DNA of 64,000 nt from Lithodes maja (lineage: Eukaryota > Arthropoda > Malacostraca > Decapoda > Lithodidae): positions 95,001 to 159,000 of the forward strand of contig JBAKBP010003156.1 of the NCBI GenBank assembly GCA_037953745.1, given 5' to 3'. Under the pieces are notes generated by a model. That model was not told where the DNA came from and did no database searches. It saw only the letters and a list, made by a program, of their open reading frames with translations. Positions 20,263 to 30,312 of the stretch are shown piece by piece (the first letter of the stretch is position 1; each line of letters starts with the position of its first letter). A program made the position numbers and the translations under genes.

Positions 20263-22635
20263 CTATTGCCTGACGCCGTGATCCCCGAAGGGGTGGCCAC
20301 GAACGAACCGCCCCCATGCACCTCTGTCCCCAGTCAGTCGACGCCCCTCCCCCCAACCAGCACCGCCTTCATTCATGTAGTTCCTCACTCCATCCTTCCA
20401 CCTCATATTCGGTCTACCTCTCCCCCTCTGTCCCTCCACCTCGCTCTCGTACACCCTCTTAGTCATTCTCTCGCTTTCCATACGTTCCATATGGCCGAAC
20501 CATCTCAAGTTGTTCCTTTTCACACTTTCCAGCACATCTACCTCCACACCACACCTCCTTCTTACTTCCTCATTAGTCTGTCTATCCCTCCATGTAATTC
20601 CGCACGCACTCCTTAAGTAATTCATTTCCACTGCTCGCACTCTTGGTCTGAGTCTCTCAACCAACGTCCATGCTTCGCTTCCGTAAGTCAGTGTCGGGAT
20701 TACCACACTGTCATGCAAGGACTTCTTCACTTCCATACTGACCACCCTATTTCTTGTTACTGCTTTTAGCGTTCCTACAACCCTCTTCCCCTGTTGTACC
20801 CTCTCCCGCACCTCTTCATCCATAGTCCCATCTTTACTCAACACACTGCCCAGATACTTAAAAGAGTTGACGATCTCCATAGCCTGACCGTTCAGCTTCA
20901 CCTCACACTCTGTGACTTCACCCCTTTCGAAGACCATAACCTTGCTCTTCCCCGTATTTACCTTCAAATTCCGTTTTTCGCACACTGTTCCAAACTCATT
21001 TACCAGACCCTGCAACTCCCATTCATTATCACTCATCAGAACTGTATCATCCGCAAACAGCAGTATAGGTAGCTTCCACTCAATTCCCTCCCTTTTCAGT
21101 AATACACCAACATCCACTGCTCTTGATAGTATTTCTTTCATAACTCCATCCATATATACAGTAAACAACCACGGGGACATCACACACCCCTGTTTCAAAC
21201 CAACATTCAGGTCAAAGAACTCGCTCTGCTCACTCTCCACACGTACTGCCGCCTTTGCACCCTCATACATGCTCTGCACTGCTTTCAGCAACTTGCCCTC
21301 TACTCCGTATATTCTAAGTACTTTCCACAAACCTTCTCTATCCACTCTGTCATAGGCCTTCTCCAAGTCCATAAAGGCAACATACACCTTTTGTTTCTTC
21401 TCCAGATACTTCTCCACAACACAATTCAGGGTAAAAATCTGATCTACACATCCTCTTCCCTTCCTAAAGCCTCCCTGCTCGTCGCCTATCCATTTCTCCG
21501 TTCTCACTCTCACTCTCTCAATCACTACCCTACTGTATACCTTCCCTACTACACTTAGAAGACATATTCCTCGGTGGTTACCACACACTCCTCTTTCCCC
21601 TTTGCCCTTATATAGGGGGACTATTATGCCAGTCTTCCAGTCATCGGGTGCACTCCCCTTCTTCCATGCTAGTTTGCACATTTTCCATACCCATTCTATC
21701 ACTATCTCACCACCATACCTCAACATTTCCCCACACACTCCATCTGTTCCTGGTGCTTTCCCCAACTTCACTCTTTTCATGGCTTCCCACACTTCTGACC
21801 TCCTGATCCCCACCTCCTCCTCCACTACTTCTCTTCTTCGCCCTCCCATACCATATCCAGCTATGTTTGCTGGCTCTTCATTCCTTTCATTTAGCAACTC
21901 ACTGAAGTACTCCCTCCATCTTTCGACTCTCTCTTGCTTCTCGGCTAGCATTCTCCCATTCTTATCTTTCACACCCTTACTGTTTCCCTTGCTACCTTCC
22001 CTAACTTTCTTGACTTCTTTCCAGAACAGTTTCTTACTCTCCCTCCATTTTACACTCAGATTCCTTCCAAATTCCTCATCTACTCTTCTCTTACTTTCCT
22101 TCACTACTCTCTTCACCACCCTCTTACTCTCCACGTACCTCGCTCGTTTCTGTCTCTCGGAATCTTCATTCCCTCTACTACCCAACCACTCTCTATATGC
22201 CTTCTTCTTTTCTTCCACAGCTATTCTTACCTCTTCTGTCCACCATGCTGTACCTTTCACTCCCCTCCCTCTTCTCCTCACTCCACACACCTCCTCACAT
22301 GCTGCACAGATCTCATCCTTAAACACCTTGCTCATCTCCTCCACTTCCTCCATAACTTCCAGGTCGAACCCACCTAGTCGTCTTTCCACTGCTCTCCTGT
22401 ACTCCTCCCTGACTTCCTCCTCCTGCAACCTCTCCACCCTCCTCACCATTCCACCCTCCTCTCGCCTCCCTCCCGCTCTCCTCACCCACTTCTTTTGTAT
22501 CCTAACCTTAGCTACCACTACATAATGATCAGACAGACCCCCTCCAATACCCCTATACACCCTAGCATCCATCACAGATTTCTTCATTCGTTCATCCACA
22601 CATACATAATCAATCAATGACTTTCGTTCCACCAC
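20263..22635 (-). CDS. RTE LINE protein: end of endonuclease, reverse transcriptase, tail
   Basis: An open frame of about 790 codons, beginning inside the endonuclease (SLIDYVCVDERMKKSV, GLSDHYVVVAKV) because of a shift. The first codon is GTG and is not a real start. The reverse transcriptase is complete: KLGKAPGTDGVCGEML, WKTGIIVPLYKGKGERG, NHRGICLLSVVGKVYSRVV, DEQGGFRKGRGCVDQIF, AFMDLEKAYDRVDREGLW, LKQGCVMSPWLFTVYMDG and the FADD active site at 21047-21058. The C-terminal tail carries TYGSEAWTL, WFGHMERM and GRGRPNMRWKDGV. It copies the element's RNA at a nicked chromosomal target. The reverse transcriptase frame shows no visible damage. Confidence 0.93.
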   Translation of the reverse strand: MVERKSLIDYVCVDERMKKSVMDARVYRGIGGGLSDHYVVVAKVRIQKKWVRRAGGRREEGGMVRRVERLQEEEVREEYRRAVERRLGGFDLEVMEEVEEMSKVFKDEICAACEEVCGVRRRGRGVKGTAWWTEEVRIAVEEKKKAYREWLGSRGNEDSERQKRARYVESKRVVKRVVKESKRRVDEEFGRNLSVKWRESKKLFWKEVKKVREGSKGNSKGVKDKNGRMLAEKQERVERWREYFSELLNERNEEPANIAGYGMGGRRREVVEEEVGIRRSEVWEAMKRVKLGKAPGTDGVCGEMLRYGGEIVIEWVWKMCKLAWKKGSAPDDWKTGIIVPLYKGKGERGVCGNHRGICLLSVVGKVYSRVVIERVRVRTEKWIGDEQGGFRKGRGCVDQIFTLNCVVEKYLEKKQKVYVAFMDLEKAYDRVDREGLWKVLRIYGVEGKLLKAVQSMYEGAKAAVRVESEQSEFFDLNVGLKQGCVMSPWLFTVYMDGVMKEILSRAVDVGVLLKREGIEWKLPILLFADDTVLMSDNEWELQGLVNEFGTVCEKRNLKVNTGKSKVMVFERGEVTECEVKLNGQAMEIVNSFKYLGSVLSKDGTMDEEVRERVQQGKRVVGTLKAVTRNRVVSMEVKKSLHDSVVIPTLTYGSEAWTLVERLRPRVRAVEMNYLRSACGITWRDRQTNEEVRRRCGVEVDVLESVKRNNLRWFGHMERMESERMTKRVYESEVEGQRGRGRPNMRWKDGVRNYMNEGGAGWGEGRRLTGDRGAWGRFVRGHPFGDHGVRQ

Positions 22636-22804
22636 TGTCTTACCCCTTCATCGTCAACATCCGTTTCCACGTGTACCTGTGGATCATTCTGTGTCGGAAG
22701 AAGGTGTTGGCTATCCACAGCCTCCTCCCCACACATACGTCCATAAGTGCACTACCATTCCCATTCACCTCTGATGGTACCCCCCACCCTCCCACCACTC
22801 ATGT

Positions 22805-22985
22805 TACTAACCCATCTGTCCCCTACTAACTTCCTAATCCTGCCACGGACAGTAGTTCCAGGGCAGTAATTCCCTTTCCAATGTTCCCTTACCCACTCTA
22901 AACCACTGTTTGGACACTTGATCCTCAGTGTTTTGGAGGACAAGCAACCTAGAAGGGTCACTGTATCTGTTGTTGCTTGATTTCC
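22805..22985 (-). repeat. About 190-bp interspersed repeat inside the RTE endonuclease
   Basis: This block also occurs at 58562-58763 with only a few differences. It separates GDRKVEGVYKG from VNGNGSALMD, which would be nearly adjacent in an RTE endonuclease, so it looks like an insertion and not part of the LINE. I found no terminal inverted repeats and no tRNA-like promoter boxes. A duplicated CTTTGTAC borders its right end in both copies. It could be a short SINE or MITE of unknown class. Confidence 0.6.
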
Positions 22986-23461
22986 TTTGTACTTCCTTTG
23001 TACACTCCCTCAACTTTCCTATCACCCACCTTACCATTCATATCCCCAATCAGAAATATTCTTTCGTTCTTGTCAAACTTCTCCAGGCACGCCTCCACAT
23101 TCATCCAGAACTCCTCTTTCTTTCTTTCAAGTGTATCCTCTGTCGGGGCATACACGCATGCAATCACCCACGTTTGTATTCCTACTTTCATTCTCACCCA
23201 CACAATCCTTGAACCCACAGACCCATACTCTCTTACACATTCCTTCCATTTGCTACTTACAAACAAACATGCACCTTCTCTCGCTGTTCCTTCACTCACT
23301 CCAGCACACACACCCATTCCACACTCCCACTCTCTCACATCTGAACCTTTCCATTTGGTCTCTGTCATTCCACATACATCCAGCCTGGCATTCACTAACA
23401 CTTCCAGAACCTCTCTCTCTTTTGTGCCATCATTCATGCCACTAACATTCCATGTAGCCAT
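22986..23461 (-). CDS. RTE LINE endonuclease, N-terminal part
   Basis: Reads LRMATWNVSGMNDGTKEREV, DVCGMTETKWKGSD, RIVWVRMKVG, WVIACVYAPTED and FLIGDMNGKVGD. These are the AP-endonuclease motifs of a LINE, including the catalytic Glu in TETKW and the GDMN box. The frame is lost just after GVYKG, where the 190-base repeat is inserted. The endonuclease resumes at about 22800 as VNGNGSALMDVCVG and WIANTFFRHR in another frame. Confidence 0.88.
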
Positions 23462-23605
23462 TCTCAGAATGTCCGAAGGCATGTCCTTAGTCGGTCGTGG
23501 TTCGTCAACGTTGGTTCCGTCCGCATCCGAGGCTGTTCGTTCGTTTTTTTTTGCTTAGATACTAAGATAATAAAAAAAACAATAAAAAAAAAAAAAAAAA
23601 AAACA

Positions 23606-23830
23606 CAAGGTCATGTTATTGTATTCTTACAATATGATATATTCTATGAATATTTCATATTGTTTGAATACAATGGCATGATCTTGTAAAAAATTTTGTT
23701 TATCAAAAATGTTCTAGACAATATAAAACCTTCCCCATAACCCCCTCCTGGATTCGATCACACAACCCTAGCACACTTTGAGTTTTCCAGTCCGCGACCT
23801 TACCAACCATGCCACAGGAGCTCATACCAA
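23606..23830 (-). mobile_element. tRNA-derived SINE head followed by a large imperfect hairpin
   Basis: On the minus strand, 23826-23741 resembles a tRNA: an A-box-like TGGCATGGTTGG, a B-box-like GATCGAATCC, and CTCCTG at the start pairing with CAGGAG at the end. The loop between is too irregular for a working tRNA. It is followed by about 50 AT-rich bases and then an imperfect palindrome (23606-23688) with arms of about 38 bases: CAAGGTCATGTTATTG on one side and CAAGATCATGCCATTG on the other. I read this as a tRNA-derived SINE or SINE-like element. Confidence 0.55.
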
Positions 23831-24915
23831 ATATCACTCAAAACTTTGTGTCTACAATCGAAATGACAATATACAAAAAAAAATGAATTATCCCACCAAT
23901 TTACGTTTGTAAATTGATGGGATTATCAATTATATCATGCCAAGGTTTATAAAAGTTTGTCTCTGTCAAGAATTAGTAATTATATAACTTTATTCTATCA
24001 AAAATTGCCAAAACATTCAGCAAAATTGCCCCTCTCAGTGCGACTCCACTCATTTTCACACGGTCAAGCGGTGACCCTTGCCGCTCCCTTTATGCCCCAG
24101 CTACACCAGCCACAGCAGCTCTGTCTGGGAACAAAATTTGTATAAATACAATAATGGATAAAATACTCTTCACAAATACATTTGTATTGTATAATATTGT
24201 AAATAAAAAAGAATAATAACTGTGTGGGTGTCGAAAATTGCTCAACCAGCTTTCTTATGTCTCGCCTACGCGCGTATATTGGATTATACATAGTCATGAC
24301 TGTCATACAAATAATTGCAGTAGGTCTCGAATATACATTTAGATTGCATATTACTTGGAAATAAATAAGTAAACGTTTCTCTGGTGGCAATCTACCCTTT
24401 CGCAAGTGTAAGGAGACACCATTCTATATTTAGCCCTTTATCGCAAAAGGCAATCTGCACGTGTTTACTGACCACCGTCGCTGGTGGTCTATAATATAGT
24501 ACTTTATTTACAGTCAATGGCCTACATGTTTCTGTGGTACTTCACATGTGTCTAAAATGCAATGTCTGCTTGCATAAAAATGCAATTCTGAAGTCCATTT
24601 ATACGTACGACATACGCATGCCTCAGTTTCTATCTATCTCTCTCTCTCTCTCTCCATTCCTGACTCATGTTATTGTAAAACTCTTGGTGGCAACAAACAC
24701 CAGACACCTGGAAGACATAAGGTTCAAAATCCCAAGCATCCATACGCCTCGGGCGCCTTCACAATTGTCACACAGCTGGTTATCTATCTAGAGATCTGCC
24801 TGCCTTCCTTCTCTTCACGACTCACTCACTCCCTCCCTGCACCCCTGCATGCCTCCCTCCCTGCACCCCTGCATGCCTCCCTCCCACCCCCAACCCACCC
24901 TTTCAGGCTTCCATC
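23831..24915. other. piggyBac-1 interior without a gene
   Basis: AT-rich sequence with a short TC run near 24640 and a short tandem repeat of CCTCCCTGCACCCCTGCATG at about 24828-24880. No coding domain is visible. Confidence 0.6.
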
Positions 24916-24919
24916 TGCT

Positions 24920-25500
24920 AGAAACACATTCACAATTTGTGTAAATATCGCATCAATTGGTCTATATGCGGTATATTCCTTGTTATATGGGACGCCTACA
25001 TACGTACACGTCTTTATTATAGCATGACAGTGCTCTAAATACAAGATTTACGTGATATTTATGGCGTAACACACCCTCTCCCCCTTTCATTCCCAGCACA
25101 ACTCACTCACACCTTGGTTCACGCATAGAAACTCTTTGATAATGTGCGTAAATATCGCATGAATTGGTCAATATGCGGTATATATTTTGATATATGGCAC
25201 GTATACATACGTACAAGTCTGTATTATAGCATGACAGTGCTCTACGTACAAGATATACGTGATATGTATGGCGTAAACCACACTCTCAGCTCATAAATTG
25301 CCGCCAAACCTCCAACACATCTTCATTCCCGCCTAAAAATTCTCTTTATAATTCCCTTATATATTGCAATTTTTGGTCACTATGAGGCATATTCATTGTT
25401 ATATGGGTGGCCTACACACGTATACATACTCTACATAGCCTAAAAGGGCTCAAAAATGGACATATACGTGATAATACGCGGTAACCCACCCCCTCCTCCC
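24920..25500. repeat. Three diverged tandem repeats of about 210 bp near the right end of piggyBac-1
   Basis: Blocks starting near 24920, 25128 and 25338 share the same order of motifs: GTAAATATCGCATGAATTGG, ATATGCGGTATAT, a TACATACGTACA-like segment, GCATGACAGTGCTC, ATACGTGAT and GGCGTAAACCAC. The first two are the most alike. They lie in the sub-terminal region of piggyBac-1 and may be transposase-binding or merely duplicated spacer. Confidence 0.7.
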
Positions 25501-25604
25501 TCTCCCCTGCGCGCGTAAATATTCGGCAGGGAAATCTCGCCGCTCGATGACAATCTAGGCCGCGCGGTGCCATTCGCTCCACATTTTTTAACTACGGACC
25601 GTTC

Positions 25605-25623
25605 CCCCCCCCCCCCCCCCCCC
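25605..25623. repeat. C homopolymer
   Basis: A run of about 19 C residues, followed by ACATTTTTTGGGGGG. A similar ACATTTTTTTT plus G-run block lies in the MITE at 39010-39675. Confidence 0.95.
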
Positions 25624-25784
25624 AGACATTTTTTGGGGGGTCAAATATATATGGGCCGATGCACGCAAACATTCCCTACACGATGATGTACTTTTTATCG
25701 AAATTTGCAATAGGTCCCAAAATCATCATAGGTGCGCACAGTCTTACCCTGTAGAAAACCCCCTGTGCGCCGCGGAGAGGTTAA

Positions 25785-26606
25785 TAGTTCAGAAACCAAC
25801 GGTGATGCGCCCACAAAATTTGTCCCATTGTCACTAATCAAACGTCTGGGACAACTTCGCCGAGCGGCAAATCTTCTAAATAAATTTATAAAGGTTTCCG
25901 AGCTAATGTCCTCCGCTATTTCCAAATGGATAGCCCGAGTGCTGGTACAGGTGAATAGACATATGTAAACCTTCTTGGGTGGACCATCATCTCCTGTGAG
26001 AGTGATGGCATCAGTATAATCTATACCTGTTACCTCAAACGGTGTCCTTTGGTGAATGCGGTCTGGCGGAAGAGCTGGTGGTCCAGGGTAAGGAATAGCT
26101 ATAGCTGTATACCTCTTGCAAATAATGCAATTCTTGATACAGCGTTTAACAGCTTGTCGTCCCTGGGGTATCCAATATGTTTGTCGCATATAAGCTAGAG
26201 TGTCTGCTACCCCACCGTCGTTAGTGGTTTCATGCGCTTTCAAAACCATCAATTTGGTGAGGTCGCAATCCTTGGGCAATAGGATCGGATGCCGAGTTTT
26301 GAGGGGTAGATCAACTCTACCAATACGACCTCGACAACATATTAATTCTTGATTGTCTAGATACAGCCCAAGGTCCTTCATTCTTTTGGTTGGCTTGGGC
26401 TTGGGTTTACGTAGCTGTGTTAATTCCTCATCATACTTTCCAGCTTGTATCCTTTTGATCCAGTAGGTAAGTGAGTCTAATTCATCCATCTTTACCTTCT
26501 TGCTCAGGAATTTAAACACAAATTTAGTTACAGTTAATAGTTTGTCCAAATTGGAGAACTTGGTAATGTCAATCACTGAAGGCTCTGGGATAAATATTGG
26601 GTCCAT
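25785..26606 (-). pseudogene. BEL/Pao pol, N-terminal half of integrase
   Basis: Minus-strand frame with the integrase zinc region (LKAHETTNDGG, RCIKNCIICKRY) and the core up to the second catalytic Asp: TGIDYTDAITLTGDDGP, STRAIHLEIAED and LISDNGTNFVGA. One expected zinc-binding His appears as Asp in TNDGG. The frame is cut at 25784 by piggyBac-1 and resumes at 16840. Upstream it is separated from RNase H by RTE copy 4 (26633-28776). Confidence 0.9.
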
Positions 26607-26632
26607 ATGAACTTGATCATCATTAACCTTCT

Positions 26633-28776
26633 ATCTATCTATTGCCTGACGCCGTGATCCCCGAAGGGGTGGCCACGAACGAAACGCCCCCATGCACCTC
26701 TGTCCCCAGTCAGTTGACGCCCCTTCCCCCAACCAGCACCACCTTCGTTCATGTACTTCCTCACTCCATCCTTCCACCTCTCATTCGGTCTACCTCTCCC
26801 TCTCTGTCCCTCCACCTTACTCTCGTACACCCTCTTAGTCATTCTCTCGCTTTCCATACGTTCCATATGGCCGAACCATCTCAAGTTGTTCCTTTTCACA
26901 CTTTCCAGCACATCTACCTCCACACCACACCTCCTTCTTACTTCCTCATTAGTCTGTCTATACCTCCATGTAACTCCGCATGCACTCCTTAACCTCTGAA
27001 GTGCGCACGGGGGTAATTGAAAACCTCCCCCTGTGCCGACGTATTTGAGGTTTTTCGTCACTAAAATATTCATTGTACCATTAATAGCATTAATAATTAT
27101 CCATATGCGCCTATTATGGGTTGATTATAAAGGTATTAACCTGAAACAACAATAAAACGAGTGAAAACAGCGTTTGGATGGTCAAAATCGGAGATATAGC
27201 CCGCGAGTTGTATAATGTATGGGTGAGGCAAGCTACCTTCCCGCCAATTTTCCCCAAGGCCACTGCGACACAGTCGATCGATACTCTCTCTCTCTCTCTT
27301 GCACTCGATTGCCATCAGTGATGACAACACCCTGCTTGCAACTCGCTAATGTTAGCATGAAAATATACCTCAGAATAAGGGAATAATAGGGAAAATAGGT
27401 GATAACTGAGGGATAGGAGGAAAGTGGGGAAGGAGGGGAGGTAGAGGACTGAGATTTTGCATGGCCCAGGGGCCAAACAAAAATAAAAATATAAAAATAA
27501 TTTTTTTTTTTTTTTTTCGATGTCAAAAGTTGATTTTTAATTTTACTTACTCAGGAGAGTCTTCCCGCAGTCCGCCGGGGGAACTCTTAAGAGTCTTCCC
27601 GCAGCTCCCGGGTTAAGTAATTCATTTCCACTGCTCTCACTCTTGGTGACGTCCATGTTTCGCTTCCGTAAGTCAGTGTCGGGATTGCCACACTGTCACG
27701 CAAGGACTTCTTCACTTCCATACTGACCACCCTATTTCTTGTTACTGCTTTTAGCATTCCTACAACCCTCTTCCCTTGTTGTACCCTCTCCCGCACTTCT
27801 TCATCCATAGTCCCATCTTTACTCAACACACTGCCCAAGTACTTAAAAGAGTTGACGATCTCCATAGCCTGACCGTTCAGCTTCACCTCACACTCTGTGA
27901 CTTCACCCCTTTCGAAGACCATAACTTTGCTCTTCCCCGCATTTACCTTCAAATTCCGTTTTTCGCACACTGTTCCAAACTCATTTACCAGACCCTGCAA
28001 CTCCCATTCATTATCACTCATCAGAACTGTATCATCCGCAAACAGCAGTATAGGTAGCTTCCACTCAATTCCCTCCCTTTTCAGTGATACACCAACATCC
28101 ACTGCTCTTGATAGTATTTCTTTCATGACTCCATCCATATATATACAGTAAACAACCACAGGGACATCACACACCCCTGTTTCAAACCAACATTCAGGTC
28201 AAAGAACTCGCTCTGCTCACTCTCCACACGTACTGCCGCCTTTGCACCCTCGTACATGATCTTCACTGCTTTCAGCAACTTGCCCTCTACTCCGTATATT
28301 CTAAGTACTTTCCACAAACCCTCTCTATCCACTCTGTCATAGGCCTTCTCCAAGTCCATAAAGGCAACATACACATTTTGTTTCTTCTCCAGATACTTCT
28401 CCACAACACAATTCAGGGTAAAAATCTGATCTACACATCCTCTTCCCTTCCTAAAACCTCCCTGCTCGTCACCTATCCATTTCTCCGTTCTCACTCTCAC
28501 TCTCTCAATCACTACCCTACTGTATACCTTCCCTACTACGCTTAGAAGACATATTCCTCGGTGGTTACCACACACTCCTCTTTCCCCTTTGCCCTTATAT
28601 AGGGGGACTATTATGCCAGTCTTCCAGTCATTGGGTGCACTCCCCTTCTCCCATGCTAGTTTGCACATTTTCCATACCCATTCTATCACTATCTCACCAC
28701 CATACCTCAACATTTCCCCACACACTCCATCTGTTCCTGGTGCTTTCCCCAACTTCACTCTTTTCATGGCTTATTT
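26633..28776 (-). mobile_element. RTE-type LINE, copy 4 (5'-truncated, split by a MITE)
   Basis: Inserted in the BEL pol gene with a clear 13-base target duplication, TCATTAACCTTCT, at 26620-26632 and 28777-28789. It has the usual TCTA 3' end and reaches back to the KLGKAPGTDGVCGEML region of the reverse transcriptase at about 28770, with six extra bases before the duplication. The FADD box is intact but the frame has a shift near 28130 and a small deletion near 27645. A TTAA MITE splits its 3' portion at 26999-27616. Confidence 0.94.
27003..27612. mobile_element. piggyBac-1-derived MITE (610 bp) inside RTE copy 4
   Basis: Flanked by TTAA at 26999-27002 and 27613-27616. In the other RTE copies this site is a single TTAA (GCACTCCTTAAGTAATTC), so the insertion is proved by comparison. 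The left end CCTCTGAAGTGCGCAC and the right end (read inward CCCGGGAGCTGCGGG) match the two ends of piggyBac-1. It has no transposase. Confidence 0.92.
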
Positions 28777-28789
28777 TCATTAACCTTCT

Positions 28790-29566
28790 GGTATGATTTT
28801 TGTTCTGGCCAATCACTCTGACGTAGCCAAACCGGACCCTGAAACCACAGAGTTTCGTTAATCAGTTTCTTGACACCAACACCTCGGCTCACCAAGTCAG
28901 CCGAATTATCCTTGGACTTAACATGCATGAATGTATAGTTCATTTGCAGTTCCTTTAGTTTGTGTACTCTGTTACGCACATAAACTATGTGACTATCATC
29001 CTTAGCTATCCAGTGCAAACATATCTCACTATCTGTCCATATATATGTGTCACTTAAAAAGGGAAACATACCATTCAAATAAGTAGCTAACCTAGTTCCC
29101 AATTCAACAGCGGTCAGCTCCAACTGTGGAAGGGTACGTTGTTTTGATGGCGTTACTTCGGATTTGGACATAATCATAGTAGATCGGACTTCAGTGACAC
29201 AATAAGCTACTGTACCATACGCCTTAGATGAGGCATCACAAAATACGTGCAATTGAGCACACTCATTATCAGAGGTAGGATCACATCTTCTAGGAAACTT
29301 GACTGAGGATACCTTCTCTTATTCCACCTGCAATTTGTTCCACTCTTCTGTATACTTTTCAGTTAATGGAGTACAGTATCCCAACTCAGTGCTTCTCTCC
29401 AGGCCTCCTGAACTAAAATCTTCCCTTTAATTGATATGGGGCTAAATATGCCCAATGAGTCGAACATCATAGAGACCTGACTTAAGAGTGTACGTTTTGT
29501 GAGTTTTACATCGGGAAACTTGAGGGGCTTTAGAGACATCTCATCAGTAGTTGTTTTCCACAGCAA
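28790..29566 (-). pseudogene. BEL/Pao pol, connection and RNase H
   Basis: Minus-strand pieces: 29566-29363 gives LTKRTLLSQVSMMFDSLGIFSP and KILVQEAWREALSWD, the connection region typical of BEL/Pao. 29252-28790 gives RNase H, with acidic residues in HVFCDASSKAYGTVAY, LPQLELTAVELG, IWTDSEICLHW and NSADLVSRG. A short frame break separates them. The frame continues past RTE copy 4 into the integrase at 26606. Confidence 0.88.
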
Positions 29567-29568
29567 TC

Positions 29569-30310
29569 CTAGTACAGTACTGGTTGATATTCTGGTATTT
29601 GATAGTCAGGATAGTCTCTTCTTACCTGGTCCCAAAGAATATGAGAGTTTGAATTCCAACTTTGTAGTGGCATATTGCCCTTAGTACATTCTTGCCTTGC
29701 CAAATTGTAGATTTCAATCACCTCTTCTCCACTGTCGGCAACGCCCTGAAGTTTATCCATGTAAAACAGTTGACTCATTTCCGGTTTCTCTGTCTTCTGG
29801 AAATGATATCTCAAAGTGCTGCACAACAAGAAAGGACTAGAGCAGGAACCAAACAACACTGACCGAAAGCGGTATTCTTTTATCCGCCCACCAGGCTGAA
29901 AAGGATCTTCAGGCCAAAGGAACTTTGTGAATTTGCGGTCCTGCTCCTTTAACCCTATTCTCAAAAAGGCTTTGGAGATATCTGCCACAAACCCAAATCT
30001 CTTCGCCCTGAATTTTAATAGTATTTCAGTCAGATTTGGTCCTACATAGAGACAATCGTTTAGACTTGCTTCATTCTTTGCTGCTCAAGAACTGCAGTTA
30101 AATACCACTCTGATGGGGGTAGTACTGGAGTCCTTACTTACAGCATGATGAGGAAGGTAATGACCCTCTTTATGGTTTATTTCACCTGGGACCTCCTCAA
30201 TAAAGTCATTTTCCAACTGCTCTTGAATTATTTTATGATAAATTTCCAGTCGTTCAGGATGTTGACACAATCTCTCCACCATTTTATTTAATTGACATCT
30301 TGAACTCTGG
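29569..30310 (-). pseudogene. BEL/Pao pol, reverse transcriptase
   Basis: Minus-strand pieces reading VERLCQHPERLEIYHKIIQE, GHYLPHHAVSKDSSTTPIRV, ADISKAFLRIGLKEQDRKFT, EYRFRSVLFGSCSSPFLLCS and the active-site box at 29752-29763. That box reads YMDK instead of the expected Tyr-x-Asp-Asp/Asn, so a metal-binding position is changed. Shifts lie near 30085 and 29570. Just upstream, a TA MITE (30313-31033) splits the coding sequence. This reverse transcriptase is very probably inactive. Confidence 0.9.
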
Positions 30311-30312
30311 TA

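Larger units (their letters stand above)
20250..23482 (-). mobile_element. RTE-type LINE, copy 3 (near full length)
   Basis: The longest RTE copy and the reference for the others. On the minus strand it starts with an AP-endonuclease near 23460 and ends at the TCTA run at 20250-20265. The 5' boundary is uncertain; an A-rich run lies at 23567-23604. The coding frame is broken by an insertion of about 190 bases (22805-22985) in the endonuclease and by a shift near 22640. It sits inside piggyBac-1, downstream of the transposase gene, and so is younger than that element. Confidence 0.92.
16845..25780 (+). mobile_element. piggyBac-1, autonomous-type element with nested RTE
   Basis: Flanked by TTAA at 16841-16844 and 25781-25784. 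The left end begins CCCGGGAGCTGC, with two sub-terminal copies of a GGGAGACTC-TAAGAG motif. The right end, read inward, begins CCTCTCCGCGGCGCAC. Both end types recur in two MITEs here (27003-27612 and 61204-62244), so those are deletion derivatives of this family. It holds a long transposase gene, RTE copy 3, a tRNA-like SINE, sub-terminal repeats and a C homopolymer. It is inserted in the BEL integrase gene. Confidence 0.9.

Noticed and set aside
21602..22525. Plus-strand frame of 307 codons rich in Ser, Thr and Leu
   Set aside because: It lies opposite the RTE reverse transcriptase; the minus strand has all the domain motifs. The same kind of shadow (PDAVIPEGVATNE) appears at every RTE copy.
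23741..23826. Functional tRNA gene on the minus strand
   Set aside because: Acceptor-like pairing and both promoter boxes are present, but the T-loop is too long and the anticodon region is irregular. A SINE head fits better.
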